From: Bacteroidales bacterium
GTDB taxonomy: Bacteria > Bacteroidota > Bacteroidia > Bacteroidales > B18-G4
DNA length: 35,020 nt
Direction: 5' to 3'
Assembly (NCBI GenBank): GCA_030618905.1
Contig: JAUXCL010000003.1
Location: 1-35,020, forward strand
A program made the translations under genes and the position numbers. The notes beneath the pieces were generated by a model. It saw only the letters and a program-made list of their open reading frames with translations. It did not search any database and was not told the DNA's origin. Shown here in pieces: positions 1-8,863 of the stretch. How positions within the stretch are numbered: the first letter of the stretch is position 1; every line of letters starts with the position of its first letter.

Positions 1-39
1 ACGTTTTATCAACATCAAATTTTAAAAATAATAAGAATT

Positions 40-1962
40 ATGACTAAGAAAATTTCAAATTTTGCTGAATACTTCCAGAAGTACCAGGAAAGTGTTAATG
101 ATCCTGAAGGTTTTTGGGGAGAGATTGCAGAGGATTATCAGTGGCATAAAAAATGGGACAAGGTACTTGAGTGGTCATTCACCGGACCAAAAGCACCCGA
201 TGTAAATTGGTTTATTAATGGCAAGCTCAATATCACAGAAAATATTTTTGAACGTCATCTGCCAGAAAGGAAGGACCAGATTGCATTGGTATGGGAGCCT
301 AATGATCCCAAAGAAGATGTCGTCAATTACACTTATGGTGAACTCTATGAGAAAGTCTGTCAGTTTGCCAATGCCCTTAAGGGTCTTGGTATAAAAAAAG
401 GTGACAGGGTAGCTATTTACCTTCCCATGGTTCCGGAATTAACTATCGCCATGCTGGCCTGTGCAAGGATCGGAGCTATTCACTCTATCGTTTTTGCCGG
501 ATTCTCTGCCAATTCATTATCCGACAGAATCATTGATGCTGAATGTAACCTGGTGATCACTTCTGATGGCGGTTATCGTGGTGCCAAGAGCATTTCTTTG
601 AAATCAATCGTAGATGATGCCCTCAAATCATGCCCGACAGTTAAGCATACAGTTGTCCTCAAGAGAACTGGTGATGACATTAACTTTGTTGAAGGCAGAG
701 ATATCTGGTGGGATGATTTCATTGCCGGAGTGGATACAAAAAATGAAGCCGAGGTCATGGATGCTGAAGATACACTTTTCGTACTCTATACTTCAGGTTC
801 GACAGGAAAACCAAAAGGAGTACTCCATACTACTGCCGGATACATGATTTTTGCAGAGTATACCTTCAAGAATGTATTCCAATATAACGATGGAGACATT
901 TATTGGTGTACGGCCGACATTGGTTGGGTAACAGGACATACCTATATTGTTTACGGACCGCTGTTGGCAGGAGCCACTTCGGTCATGTTTGAAGGTGTTC
1001 CCACATGGCCGGATGCAGGCCGCTTCTGGGAAATAGTCAACAAACACAAAGTCAACCAGTTTTACACAGCTCCAACCGCCATCCGTGCTTTGATCGTTCA
1101 TGGCAATGAGTTTGTGACCAAACATGATTTGAGTTCTCTTAAGGTTCTTGGAACCGTCGGTGAACCCATTAATGAGGAAGCCTGGCGCTGGTACCATGAT
1201 GTGGTAGGAAAAGGCAACTGCCCAATTGTGGATACCTGGTGGCAAACTGAAACAGGCGGAATCCTGATCACTCCATTGGCAGGGATCACGCCAACCAAAC
1301 CATCATTTGCTACTTTACCATTGCCTGGCGTACAACCTCTTTTGGTTGACAATGAAGGCAATGAACTAAAAGGCAATAGTGTGGAAGGCAACCTCTGTAT
1401 CAAATTCCCATGGCCGGGAATGATCAGAACAACTTATGGCGACCATGACCGTTGTTACCAGACCTATTTCTCAACTTATAAAGGATTGTATTTCACCGGT
1501 GACGGTGCCAAGCGGGACGAAGAAGGTTATTACAGGATCATGGGGCGTGTGGATGATGTGATCAATGTATCCGGACACCGTCTGGGAACTGCCGAGATCG
1601 AAGATGCCATCAACCAGCATCCTAAAGTCAATGAATCAGCTGTGATCGGCTATCCACATGAGATTAAAGGACAGGGCATTTATGCATATGTCACATGTGA
1701 GGCATTATCTGCTGATGAGGCTGATAGTATTGAAAATGACATCAGGGCTACTGTCAACAAGATCATTGGACCCATTGCCAAGCCTGATAAGATCCAGATC
1801 GTAAGCGGACTTCCCAAGACACGTTCAGGTAAGATCATGCGTCGTATCCTGCGTAAAATTGGTGAAGGTGATGCAACGAATCTTGGTGATATTTCAACAT
1901 TGCTTGATCCGGGTGTGGTTGATGAGATCGTTACCGGTGCCAAAGTAGAAGTCAAACGCTAG
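40..1962 (+). CDS. acs: Acetyl-CoA synthetase (AMP-forming)
   Basis: Activates acetate to acetyl-CoA through an acetyl-adenylate; a cytosolic enzyme. At 640 residues it has the usual full Acs length. Visible motifs are the phosphate loop YTSGSTGKPKG (250-260), DTWWQTETGG (398-407), the TGD motif and the C-terminal PKTRSGKIMRR stretch with catalytic lysine K598. The second Trp of the WWQTETGG motif (W401) matches the residue that restricts the pocket to acetate in characterised Acs enzymes, so acetate is the expected substrate. K598 is the position acetylated by Pat-type enzymes in other bacteria, and a GNAT-fused protein is encoded two genes downstream. The OFA carrier gene follows after 23 bases, suggesting co-transcription. 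Only 39 AT-rich bases precede the start, so the promoter is probably outside the window. Confidence 0.97.
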   Translation: MTKKISNFAEYFQKYQESVNDPEGFWGEIAEDYQWHKKWDKVLEWSFTGPKAPDVNWFINGKLNITENIFERHLPERKDQIALVWEPNDPKEDVVNYTYGELYEKVCQFANALKGLGIKKGDRVAIYLPMVPELTIAMLACARIGAIHSIVFAGFSANSLSDRIIDAECNLVITSDGGYRGAKSISLKSIVDDALKSCPTVKHTVVLKRTGDDINFVEGRDIWWDDFIAGVDTKNEAEVMDAEDTLFVLYTSGSTGKPKGVLHTTAGYMIFAEYTFKNVFQYNDGDIYWCTADIGWVTGHTYIVYGPLLAGATSVMFEGVPTWPDAGRFWEIVNKHKVNQFYTAPTAIRALIVHGNEFVTKHDLSSLKVLGTVGEPINEEAWRWYHDVVGKGNCPIVDTWWQTETGGILITPLAGITPTKPSFATLPLPGVQPLLVDNEGNELKGNSVEGNLCIKFPWPGMIRTTYGDHDRCYQTYFSTYKGLYFTGDGAKRDEEGYYRIMGRVDDVINVSGHRLGTAEIEDAINQHPKVNESAVIGYPHEIKGQGIYAYVTCEALSADEADSIENDIRATVNKIIGPIAKPDKIQIVSGLPKTRSGKIMRRILRKIGEGDATNLGDISTLLDPGVVDEIVTGAKVEVKR

Positions 1963-1985
1963 TTCATGAATCAAAAAAAACACAC

Positions 1986-3230
1986 ATGGAAAAACAAAAA
2001 GTTATGAACCGTGGCCTGGTAGTGTTGGGTGCAATACTTATTCAACTTGCACTCGGTGCCATTTATGCATGGTCAGTATTTACACCATCACTTGCTGAAG
2101 CTGGCTGGACTAAAGAAGAGACCCAATGGGTTTTCGCTATCGGGCTTGTGTCTTTCGCTGTCTTCATGGTTTTTGCCGGCAAAAGGTTGAATGCCTGGGG
2201 CCCGCAAAAATTAGCTGTTATTGGTGGACTTGTACTTGGACTGGGATATGTTCTGGGTGGCATGATCGGCGGAACCAGTTTCTGGGCCTTACTGGTCCTT
2301 ATTGGATTGGTCGGAGGTGCAGGTATTGGATTTGCATACGTGGTACCCATCGCAGTGGGTATGCGCTGGTTCCCTGATAAAAAGGGTATGATTACCGGAT
2401 TGGCCGTGGCCGGATTCGGTTTTGGTGCCATGCTGTGGGTAAAACTCGCCGGATCATGGGGGCACCTGATTGAAAACATGGGATTGTCTTCGACATTTAT
2501 GGCTTATGGAGTTGCATTCGCCGCAATGGTGATCATTGGCGGCCTGTGGATGAAATTCCCCCCGGCAGGATGGAAACCTGAAGGGTATGAAGAAAAGCAA
2601 GCTGCTGCTTCAGTTAAAGCTGACATTGAATTCAACAGCAGTGATATGCTTAAAAAGCTTCAGTTTTATCTTATCTTCTTCACTTTTGTTTTTAGTGCAG
2701 GAGCCGGGCTGATGTCGATCGGGTTGATGAAACTGTATCCCATGGAAGCACTGCAAAATGCGGGCATGAGTGCACTGGAAGCCAGCGCCATTGCAGGAAC
2801 AGCCATGGCGGTTTTCTTCAGCCTGGCCAATGGACTGGGAAGAATTATCTGGGGAATGATGAGCGATAAACTGGGTAGAAAGACATCCATCATCATCATG
2901 ACCGCTACTCAGGGTATTATCGTTATCCTATTCACCTTTATGGCAGGCAACGAATACCTGCTGTACCTTGGTGCAACCCTTATCGGATTTAACTTTGGCG
3001 GTAACTTTGCTTTATTCCCAACGATCACTGCCGATACTTTTGGTGCCAAGAATGTTGGACAAAATTATCCCTTTATCTTCCTGGCTTATGGTGTTGGGGG
3101 TATCATCGGACCTATCCTCGGGGGTAAAATGGGTGATATTGGCAACTTCCCAATGGCATTTACCATCTCCGGTATAGCAGTTCTGGTAGGAACTCTACTT
3201 ATCATTATGGTAAAACCGGCCAAGAAATGA
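1986..3230 (+). CDS. OFA-family MFS transporter (oxalate/formate antiporter-like)
   Basis: Inner-membrane carrier of the major facilitator superfamily, 414 residues with about twelve hydrophobic segments. The N-terminus (LGAIYAWSVFTPSL) and the MSDKLGRK loop between the two halves are typical of the OFA subgroup, whose known members exchange oxalate and formate or move small monocarboxylates. The gene lies 23 bases after acs and ends at a strong terminator, so the two probably form one transcript. From context, acetate or a similar short carboxylate is a reasonable substrate guess, but nothing in the sequence fixes it. Family assignment is firm; substrate is inference. Confidence 0.85.
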   Translation: MEKQKVMNRGLVVLGAILIQLALGAIYAWSVFTPSLAEAGWTKEETQWVFAIGLVSFAVFMVFAGKRLNAWGPQKLAVIGGLVLGLGYVLGGMIGGTSFWALLVLIGLVGGAGIGFAYVVPIAVGMRWFPDKKGMITGLAVAGFGFGAMLWVKLAGSWGHLIENMGLSSTFMAYGVAFAAMVIIGGLWMKFPPAGWKPEGYEEKQAAASVKADIEFNSSDMLKKLQFYLIFFTFVFSAGAGLMSIGLMKLYPMEALQNAGMSALEASAIAGTAMAVFFSLANGLGRIIWGMMSDKLGRKTSIIIMTATQGIIVILFTFMAGNEYLLYLGATLIGFNFGGNFALFPTITADTFGAKNVGQNYPFIFLAYGVGGIIGPILGGKMGDIGNFPMAFTISGIAVLVGTLLIIMVKPAKK

Positions 3231-3243
3231 CACTTGTAATCTT

Positions 3244-3281
3244 AAAAAAAAAGATGCTTGTTTCCAGGCATCTTTTTTTTT
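3244..3281 (+). terminator. Rho-independent terminator after the acs-OFA unit
   Basis: A run of nine A, then GATGC (3253-3257), a ten-base loop, GCATC (3268-3272) and a run of nine T. The A and T runs extend the stem. It lies 13 bases after the OFA stop codon and before the promoter of the next gene, so it separates the two transcription units. Confidence 0.85.
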
Positions 3282-3300
3282 GTCCAGGTGAAAAAATTTG

Positions 3301-3330
3301 TTGCGCAAATGATATTGTTTTCTACTTTTG
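3301..3330 (+). promoter_or_regulatory. Bacteroidota-type promoter of the acyl-CoA synthetase/GNAT gene
   Basis: TTG at 3301-3303, a 19-base spacer, then TACTTTTG at 3323-3330. This is an exact fit to the Bacteroidota -33/-7 pattern (TTG, about 19 bases, TAnnTTTG). It leaves a leader of about 60 bases before the ATG at 3399 and lies just after the terminator of the previous unit. Confidence 0.75.
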
Positions 3331-3398
3331 TGAACTGTTTAACAGAGCCTGACCGGAGGGGCTTTCACTGAATATAATATTATAAATATCAATATATT

Positions 3399-6080
3399 AT
3401 GGCGCTTAAAATATTAGATAAAATATTCAAACCTCAACGTATTGCCATCGTCGGGGTATCATCCAATGCACAAAATGTTGGAAATATCGCTTTAAAAAAC
3501 CTGGTTGCGGGAGGTTTTAATGGAGTGGTTTACCCGATTAACCCAAAACATGAAGCCGTGATGGGCATTCAATGTTATCCTGATATAGATAATCTGCCCA
3601 AAGTGCCTGATCTGGTCGTTATCTGCACGGCAGCAAAGTCTGTTCCAGGACTGGTGAAACAGTGTGGAGAGGCAGGAATCCTTGGTATTATCATTATGTC
3701 TGCAGGTTTTAAGGAGTCAGGCGAAGCGGGAAGAAAACTTGAGGCACAGGTGCAAGCAGAGGTCAATATGTATCCGGGAATGCATGTGATCGGGCCGAAC
3801 TGCCTTGGAGTGATCGTTCCTGGCATGAATATGAATGTCAGTTTTGCAGCCAACATGCCCAGGAAAGGGAATGTAGCTTTCATATCACAATCCGGAGCCT
3901 TGTGTACTTCGGTATTAGACTGGGCCATAGAGCAAAAGGTTGGGTTCTCCAATTTCGTTTCTATTGGAAATACAATGGATGTAGGATTTGGTGACCTGAT
4001 CGACTATTTCGGACAGGATCCCAACACGAAGTCCATTGTACTTTATGTTGAGTCCATCACCAGGTCCCGGGAATTCATGACTGCGGCAAGAGCATTTGCC
4101 CGCAAGAAACCAATCATCGTGTACAAAGCCGGACGTTTTCCTGAATCAGCAAAGGCTGCCGCATCACATACAGGTGCCATGGCTTCTGAAGACAATATTT
4201 ATGATGCCGCATTCGAAAGAGCCGGTATCGCCAGGGTATACGACATCGGTGATATTTTTGACTTTACAGATCTGATTGCACGACGGAATATTCCAAAGGG
4301 AAGAAAGATTGCTATCGTCACCAATGCAGGCGGGCCGGGTGTAATGGCAACGGATACTTTAATTTCCCTTGGTGGTAAACTGACCGAGTTATCCGAAGAG
4401 ACCATGGAGAAGCTGAATGCAGTCCTGCCACCTTTCTGGTCGCACGGTAACCCCGTGGATGTTATCGGAGATGCACCCCCGGAAAGGTTTTCAAAAGCCA
4501 CTGAGATCGTGTTGGAAGACCAGAATGTGGATGCGGTACTGGTAATCCTTACCCCACAGGCCATGACTGCCCCCACGGAAACAGCCTCAGCCATATCAGA
4601 ACTTGCCAGGCATACGTCCAAGCCAATTATGGCTGCCTGGCTGGGCGGTAAAAGCATGCGGGAAGGCCTTCAGGTTTTCAATGATAATAATATTGCGGCT
4701 TATGCTACCCCGGAACAGGCCATCCGTGCTTTCATGACACTGGCAAAGTATTCCAGAAACCTGGAGATCCTTTATGAAACACCAAAATCGGTACCTGTTG
4801 ATTTTACAATTGACAGGAAAAAAGTAAGGAAAGAGTTTGAGAAAAAATATTTCAACAAAGAAAAAATACTCTCTGAGGATGTTTCCAAAAAGCTGATTGA
4901 TGCTTATGGCATTCCTGTGACCCAGCCACAACCTGCACATTCAGCATTAGAAGCGGCAGATATAGCCAATAAAATTGGTTACCCGGTAGTCATCAAAATA
5001 TTATCTCCCGACATCACACATAAGTCCGACATGGGAGGAGTGGCCCTGAACATTAAAGATGAGAACGCTGTGTGGATGACTTATAAAAACATGACAGAGA
5101 CCATTGCCGGGAAAATGCCAAAAGCAAAGATTGAAGGGGTAACCGTTCAGCCAATGTTTAACAAGAAAGATGCCATTGAATTGATACTTGGCATCAAAAA
5201 GGATCCGATTTTCGGTACCTGTATCATGGTTGGTATGGGGGGTACTGCGGCTGAGTTGCTCAAAGATAAATCCCTGGGATTTCCCCCCTTAAATGAGCGC
5301 CTGGCCAGAAGGATGCTTGAGAACCTTAAGATGTATCCACTGCTACAAGGGTATCGTGGGTCCAAGCCTCAAAACGTCGACAAACTGATTGAAGTGATGA
5401 TCCGGCTGTCTTATCTTGCTGCAGATTATCCGGAAATTGAAGAATTGGATATAAATCCATTGCTGGTAACCCCGGAAGACGTGATCGCCCTGGATGCAAG
5501 GATCGTGATAGATCAGGACATTAACGTTGCCGATATGATACCATTCTCACATCTGGTATTGCGCCCTTATCCTGAGCGCTATGTAAAGAAAAGCAAACTC
5601 CGTGATGGACAGGAGATAATACTCAGGCCAATCAAACCGGAGGATGAACCATTATGGCTGGAAATGCTAGGCAGTTGTTCTAAGGAGTCAATCTATTCCC
5701 GGTTCCGTTATAACTTTCATTTTGATTCCCATGAAGTAGCCACTCAATTCTGTTATATTGATTATTCCAGGGAAATAGGAATCGTCGCAGAAATTGAGAA
5801 AAAAGGAAGAAAACGCCTGATTGGTGTTGGAAGATTAATCACCGATGCCGATTTTGAAGTTGCAGAATATGCTGTATTGATAATTGATGAATACCAGAAA
5901 AAAGAACTTGGAACAATCCTGACAAAATATTGTACAGAGATAGCAGCAGAAAATAAATTAAAGCGGGTGATTGCTTATACCACAAAAAATAATCAACCCA
6001 TGATCCAGGTCTTCAAAAAGATCGGCTTCCAGGTTGAATATAATGAAGATAATATTGTCAGTGTCATTAAAGACCTGTAA
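3399..6080 (+). CDS. ADP-forming acyl-CoA synthetase fused to a C-terminal GNAT acetyltransferase (Pat-like)
   Basis: 893 residues. The order is a CoA-binding Rossmann domain (about 1-135), succinyl-CoA-ligase-like domains (about 150-460, with FISQSGA near 161-167), an ATP-grasp domain (about 490-705) and a GNAT domain (about 725-893, starting near LRPIKPEDEP). This is the architecture of the Pat/YfiQ protein acetyltransferases and of fused acetate-CoA ligases (ADP-forming). The SHTGAMA motif keeps histidine H257, the phospho-histidine position of active NDP-forming synthetases, which suggests the ligase half may be active, interconverting acetyl-CoA + ADP + Pi with acetate + ATP. The GNAT half could acetylate the active-site lysine of the nearby Acs. 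It has its own promoter and ends 5 bases from the convergent adk gene. Confidence 0.9.
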   Translation: MALKILDKIFKPQRIAIVGVSSNAQNVGNIALKNLVAGGFNGVVYPINPKHEAVMGIQCYPDIDNLPKVPDLVVICTAAKSVPGLVKQCGEAGILGIIIMSAGFKESGEAGRKLEAQVQAEVNMYPGMHVIGPNCLGVIVPGMNMNVSFAANMPRKGNVAFISQSGALCTSVLDWAIEQKVGFSNFVSIGNTMDVGFGDLIDYFGQDPNTKSIVLYVESITRSREFMTAARAFARKKPIIVYKAGRFPESAKAAASHTGAMASEDNIYDAAFERAGIARVYDIGDIFDFTDLIARRNIPKGRKIAIVTNAGGPGVMATDTLISLGGKLTELSEETMEKLNAVLPPFWSHGNPVDVIGDAPPERFSKATEIVLEDQNVDAVLVILTPQAMTAPTETASAISELARHTSKPIMAAWLGGKSMREGLQVFNDNNIAAYATPEQAIRAFMTLAKYSRNLEILYETPKSVPVDFTIDRKKVRKEFEKKYFNKEKILSEDVSKKLIDAYGIPVTQPQPAHSALEAADIANKIGYPVVIKILSPDITHKSDMGGVALNIKDENAVWMTYKNMTETIAGKMPKAKIEGVTVQPMFNKKDAIELILGIKKDPIFGTCIMVGMGGTAAELLKDKSLGFPPLNERLARRMLENLKMYPLLQGYRGSKPQNVDKLIEVMIRLSYLAADYPEIEELDINPLLVTPEDVIALDARIVIDQDINVADMIPFSHLVLRPYPERYVKKSKLRDGQEIILRPIKPEDEPLWLEMLGSCSKESIYSRFRYNFHFDSHEVATQFCYIDYSREIGIVAEIEKKGRKRLIGVGRLITDADFEVAEYAVLIIDEYQKKELGTILTKYCTEIAAENKLKRVIAYTTKNNQPMIQVFKKIGFQVEYNEDNIVSVIKDL

Positions 6081-6085
6081 ATCTA

Positions 6086-6649
6086 TCAGGCTTCGATAAC
6101 ATTACAGAGGTTCGTAAATATATCTTCAATAGAACCCACACCGTTTATTCCGGCAAACAGCCCCTTTTCGTCATAATAATTGATCAGGGGCCGGGTTTGT
6201 GTTTTATAAACATTTAGCCTGTTGCTGATCACTTCTTCATTATCATCACTGCGCCCTTCCAACTCAGCACGTTTTAAAAGTCTGCTGATCACTTCCTGGT
6301 CGTTCACCTCCAGGGCCAATACATTCGTGATTTCAGCATGCAATTCGGGCATCAGCTTATCCAGGTCTTCCGCCTGTGGGATGGTCCTTGGGAAACCATC
6401 AAAGATGAAACCTTCAGGATTCACATGCTTTTCCATTTCACTTCGGAGAATATCGATCAGTAGTTCATCAGGGACAAGCTCACCTTTTTCCATGTAGCCT
6501 TGTGCTTTGATGCCAAGAGGTGTTTTTTCTTTCAGTTCACGCCGAAATATATCCCCGGTAGATATATGTACCAGGCCATATTTTTCAGCAACTTTTATGG
6601 ATTGCGTGCCTTTCCCTGATCCGGGAGGGCCAAAGAGAATAATGTTCAT
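6086..6649 (-). CDS. adk: Adenylate kinase
   Basis: Catalyses ATP + AMP = 2 ADP in the cytosol. The protein begins MNIILFGPPGSGKGTQ with the P-loop, followed by the AMP-binding DIFRRE region, DGFPRT and the short LID region around GRSDDN. I chose the ATG at 6649, giving 187 residues, because the P-loop of this family starts a few residues from the N-terminus. A longer frame reaches 6712 but adds an unrelated leader and would begin upstream of the candidate promoter box. An ATG one codon earlier (6652) is equally possible. It is convergent with the acyl-CoA synthetase gene and divergent from the DUF4271 gene. Confidence 0.95.
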   Translation of the reverse strand: MNIILFGPPGSGKGTQSIKVAEKYGLVHISTGDIFRRELKEKTPLGIKAQGYMEKGELVPDELLIDILRSEMEKHVNPEGFIFDGFPRTIPQAEDLDKLMPELHAEITNVLALEVNDQEVISRLLKRAELEGRSDDNEEVISNRLNVYKTQTRPLINYYDEKGLFAGINGVGSIEDIFTNLCNVIEA

Positions 6650-6694
6650 CATAAACCAGAAATTTTTGTGGTGATCAATAGAACTTAATACTGA

Positions 6695-6723
6695 CAAAAA
6701 TAGCCAAATCAAAGGAATAGCAA
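6695..6723 (-). promoter_or_regulatory. adk: Candidate adk promoter
   Basis: On the minus strand TTG (6723-6721), 18 bases, then TATTTTTG (6702-6695), a fit to the TAnnTTTG pattern with a -33 element. It predicts a leader of about 40 bases before the ATG at 6649. Confidence 0.6.
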
Positions 6724-6737
6724 TAGGAAATATTCAC

Positions 6738-6745
6738 TAAATTTG
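6738..6745 (+). promoter_or_regulatory. Candidate -7 box for the DUF4271-hemD-rnpA unit
   Basis: TAAATTTG matches TAnnTTTG exactly. I see no convincing TTG at the -33 position. The box contains the TTG that would otherwise serve as an earlier start codon for the DUF4271 gene (6743), which argues for the downstream ATG at 6803. Confidence 0.45.
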
Positions 6746-6802
6746 CCGTATCTGACGAATTCCTCACATGCATTGCTAGCACAACAAAGCATAAATACAA
6801 GC

Positions 6803-7597
6803 ATGGATACAGCAAGTCAAAACACTTTGCTGACAGGTACAGACTCGACACTTCTGCGCGACACTGATACTTTAGAGCTTGCTGTTGAACCTGTATATTC
6901 CCTGTTTAGCGATCAGGATGTCCCTGTAATTCCAAGGGCACTTAAAAAGCCGGAAGCCATTCATAATGATTGGGTTTTCGTCCTGATTATCCTTGGTTTT
7001 GCCTTGTTGGCTTTTGTTCAGGTATTCTATAAGCGGCGACTCAAAATGATTTTCCAGGGGGTCTATGCACGACATTATGCATCACAATTATTACGTGAGG
7101 GAAATATCTTCAATGAAAGAATTTCCATTTTTCTATTCCTGATTTACCTTATCTCCTTTTCGGTTTTTCTCTATGAAGGATTCAAGATTTTCAGTCTCCA
7201 TACAGGGTTTATTCCCGACTTCATTTTTTACCTGGAATTATTGGCCGTCATTTTCGTCTATTGGATATTAAAAGCCGTATTGATACAGGTATCGGGTATT
7301 ATCTTTACCACCCGACAACGCTCCTTCGAATACTTACTTAATTTATTTATGATCAACCTGGTAATCGGGCTTTTCTTCCTTTGTATCCTGCTTCCTATGA
7401 TCTATTTAAATGGCAAGGTTTTCTTTTTCACAGGCCTGGGATTCCTCTTCATAATGTTCGTGTTTAAACTGGTCAAGGGTCTTGCAATTGGATTTTCTTA
7501 TACAAAATTTTCCAGATTCCATTTATTTTTATATCTTTGCACCCTCGAAATTTTACCTCTGGTACTGTTGTTAAAGTTTCTGTCAACTAAAATATAA
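6803..7597 (+). CDS. DUF4271 domain integral membrane protein
   Basis: 264 residues from the ATG at 6803; a TTG at 6743 in the same frame would add 20 residues but lies inside a promoter-like box. After a polar N-terminal stretch there are several hydrophobic segments (for example VFVLIILGFALLAFVQVFY, ISIFLFLIYLISFSVFLYEG and further ones to the C-terminus), so it is a polytopic inner-membrane protein. I recognise the family from its character and its position directly before uroporphyrinogen-III synthase, an arrangement common in Bacteroidota. No function is established for it. It probably heads the unit that continues through hemD and rnpA. Confidence 0.8.
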   Translation: MDTASQNTLLTGTDSTLLRDTDTLELAVEPVYSLFSDQDVPVIPRALKKPEAIHNDWVFVLIILGFALLAFVQVFYKRRLKMIFQGVYARHYASQLLREGNIFNERISIFLFLIYLISFSVFLYEGFKIFSLHTGFIPDFIFYLELLAVIFVYWILKAVLIQVSGIIFTTRQRSFEYLLNLFMINLVIGLFFLCILLPMIYLNGKVFFFTGLGFLFIMFVFKLVKGLAIGFSYTKFSRFHLFLYLCTLEILPLVLLLKFLSTKI

Positions 7598-7642
7598 TAA
7601 ATTAAGGTACTGGGGTTTAACTAAGTTGTTGAACAAAATTTC

Positions 7643-8398
7643 ATGACAGTGAAGGTGAAAAACATTCTGGTTTCACAACCAAAACCTGCAGATCTTGATA
7701 AATCTCCTTACGGAGAACTCTCAAAAAGGCACAATTTAAACATTGACTTTTATAAATTCATTAAGATTGAGGGGGTACAATCCAAAGATTTCAGGAAAGA
7801 GAGGATAAGTATTCTTGATCACTCGGCGATTATTTTCACAAGCCGGAACGCGGTTGACCATTTCTTCAGGATGAGTAAGGATATGCGGCTTGAGATACCT
7901 GATACCATGAAGTACTTTTGTATTTCAGAATCTACAGCTTTCTATCTTCAAAAATATGTTCAATATCGCAAGCGTAAGATCTTTCATGGCAGGCAAAGTT
8001 TTGATCAGTTGATGGAGATGATCAAGAAACACAAGGATGAGAAGTATCTTCTTCCTTGCTCTGAGATTCACAAAGAGAGTATTTCCAGGCTGCTTGAGTC
8101 AAACAATATAGAATTTACAAAGGCAATCCTGTATAAAACCCTTGCCAGTGATCTTTCGAGCATTGTTATTGACAAGTACGACATGTTGATATTCTTTAGT
8201 CCCCTGGGTGTAAAATCATTGTTTAAGAATTTTCCTGAGTTCAAACAGAATTCAACCCTTATTGCTGCTTTTGGTCCTACTACTGCCAAAGCGGTTAAAG
8301 AAGCAGGATTGACACTTGATATTCAGGCCCCGACTAAAACCGCTCCATCAATGACCATGGCCATTGATCAGCACATTCAGAAGAAGGGCAAAAAATAA
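7643..8398 (+). CDS. hemD: Uroporphyrinogen-III synthase
   Basis: Closes hydroxymethylbilane with inversion of ring D to give uroporphyrinogen III, the common precursor of haem and sirohaem. The protein has 251 residues, the usual length. Family-like features are the early IFTSRNAVDHFF segment, a middle LLPCSEIHKESISRLLE region and the late FFSPLGVKSLFKNF and AAFGPTTAKAVKEAG stretches typical of the two-lobed fold. The family is poorly conserved, so the call rests on these plus the conserved position between DUF4271 and rnpA. No other haem biosynthesis gene is present. A further TAnnTTTG-like box (7532-7539) lies inside the preceding gene but may be chance. Confidence 0.88.
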   Translation: MTVKVKNILVSQPKPADLDKSPYGELSKRHNLNIDFYKFIKIEGVQSKDFRKERISILDHSAIIFTSRNAVDHFFRMSKDMRLEIPDTMKYFCISESTAFYLQKYVQYRKRKIFHGRQSFDQLMEMIKKHKDEKYLLPCSEIHKESISRLLESNNIEFTKAILYKTLASDLSSIVIDKYDMLIFFSPLGVKSLFKNFPEFKQNSTLIAAFGPTTAKAVKEAGLTLDIQAPTKTAPSMTMAIDQHIQKKGKK

Positions 8399-8439
8399 AA
8401 AGCACATTCACTTGTTATAACCTTTAGTCCTCCACCTGC

Positions 8440-8820
8440 ATGCACAAATTCCGAAAAGAAGAAAGGCTGTGTGGAAAAAAAAACATACAAGGTCTTTTTT
8501 CCCGGGGAAAATCTTTTTATTTACATCCATTTAAGGTATACTGGATCGATGGAGACGCTGACAGTTCCTACCCCGCCCGTGTTTTAATCTCTGTGTCTAA
8601 AAGAACTATTCGCTTAGCCGTTCGTAGAAACTTGTTAAAAAGACGGATGCGGGAAGCATACCGCAGGAATAAAGCATTTTATTATGACTTTTTAACAAGC
8701 CGGGATAAACATTATTATCTGGGCATAGTTTATATTGGCAAGGAAAGCATTTCTTATGCTGAAATTGAACAGAAAATAATTCAAATTCTGAAACGTTTGT
8801 TAGCTGAGTGTAAAGGCTAA
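8440..8820 (+). CDS. rnpA: Ribonuclease P protein component
   Basis: Protein subunit that helps the RNase P RNA cleave 5' leaders from tRNA precursors. 126 residues, basic, with an N-terminal FRKEERL segment and the signature helix KRTIRLAVRRNLLKRRMREA, which contains the RNR-type RNA-contacting face. In many bacteria rnpA sits with rpmH near the replication origin; here it lies 41 bases after hemD and 43 bases before an S41 peptidase, an order I know from Bacteroidota. Confidence 0.96.
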   Translation: MHKFRKEERLCGKKNIQGLFSRGKSFYLHPFKVYWIDGDADSSYPARVLISVSKRTIRLAVRRNLLKRRMREAYRRNKAFYYDFLTSRDKHYYLGIVYIGKESISYAEIEQKIIQILKRLLAECKG

Positions 8821-8863
8821 ATAAAACGAGCTTACTTATATTAACATATACACTGATCAACAT

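Noticed and set aside
793-1245. 150-codon frame on the minus strand inside acs
   Set aside because: It lies wholly within a well-conserved enzyme gene and resembles no family; it is a shadow frame. The same applies to similar frames inside the transporter, the synthetase/GNAT, nqrF and dnaX genes.
6743-6802. TTG start extending the DUF4271 protein by 20 residues
   Set aside because: The TTG is part of a TAAATTTG promoter-like box, and an ATG follows at 6803.
7532-7539. TATCTTTG as a hemD promoter
   Set aside because: It lies inside the DUF4271 coding region, about 100 bases before hemD, with no -33 element; a chance match is likely.
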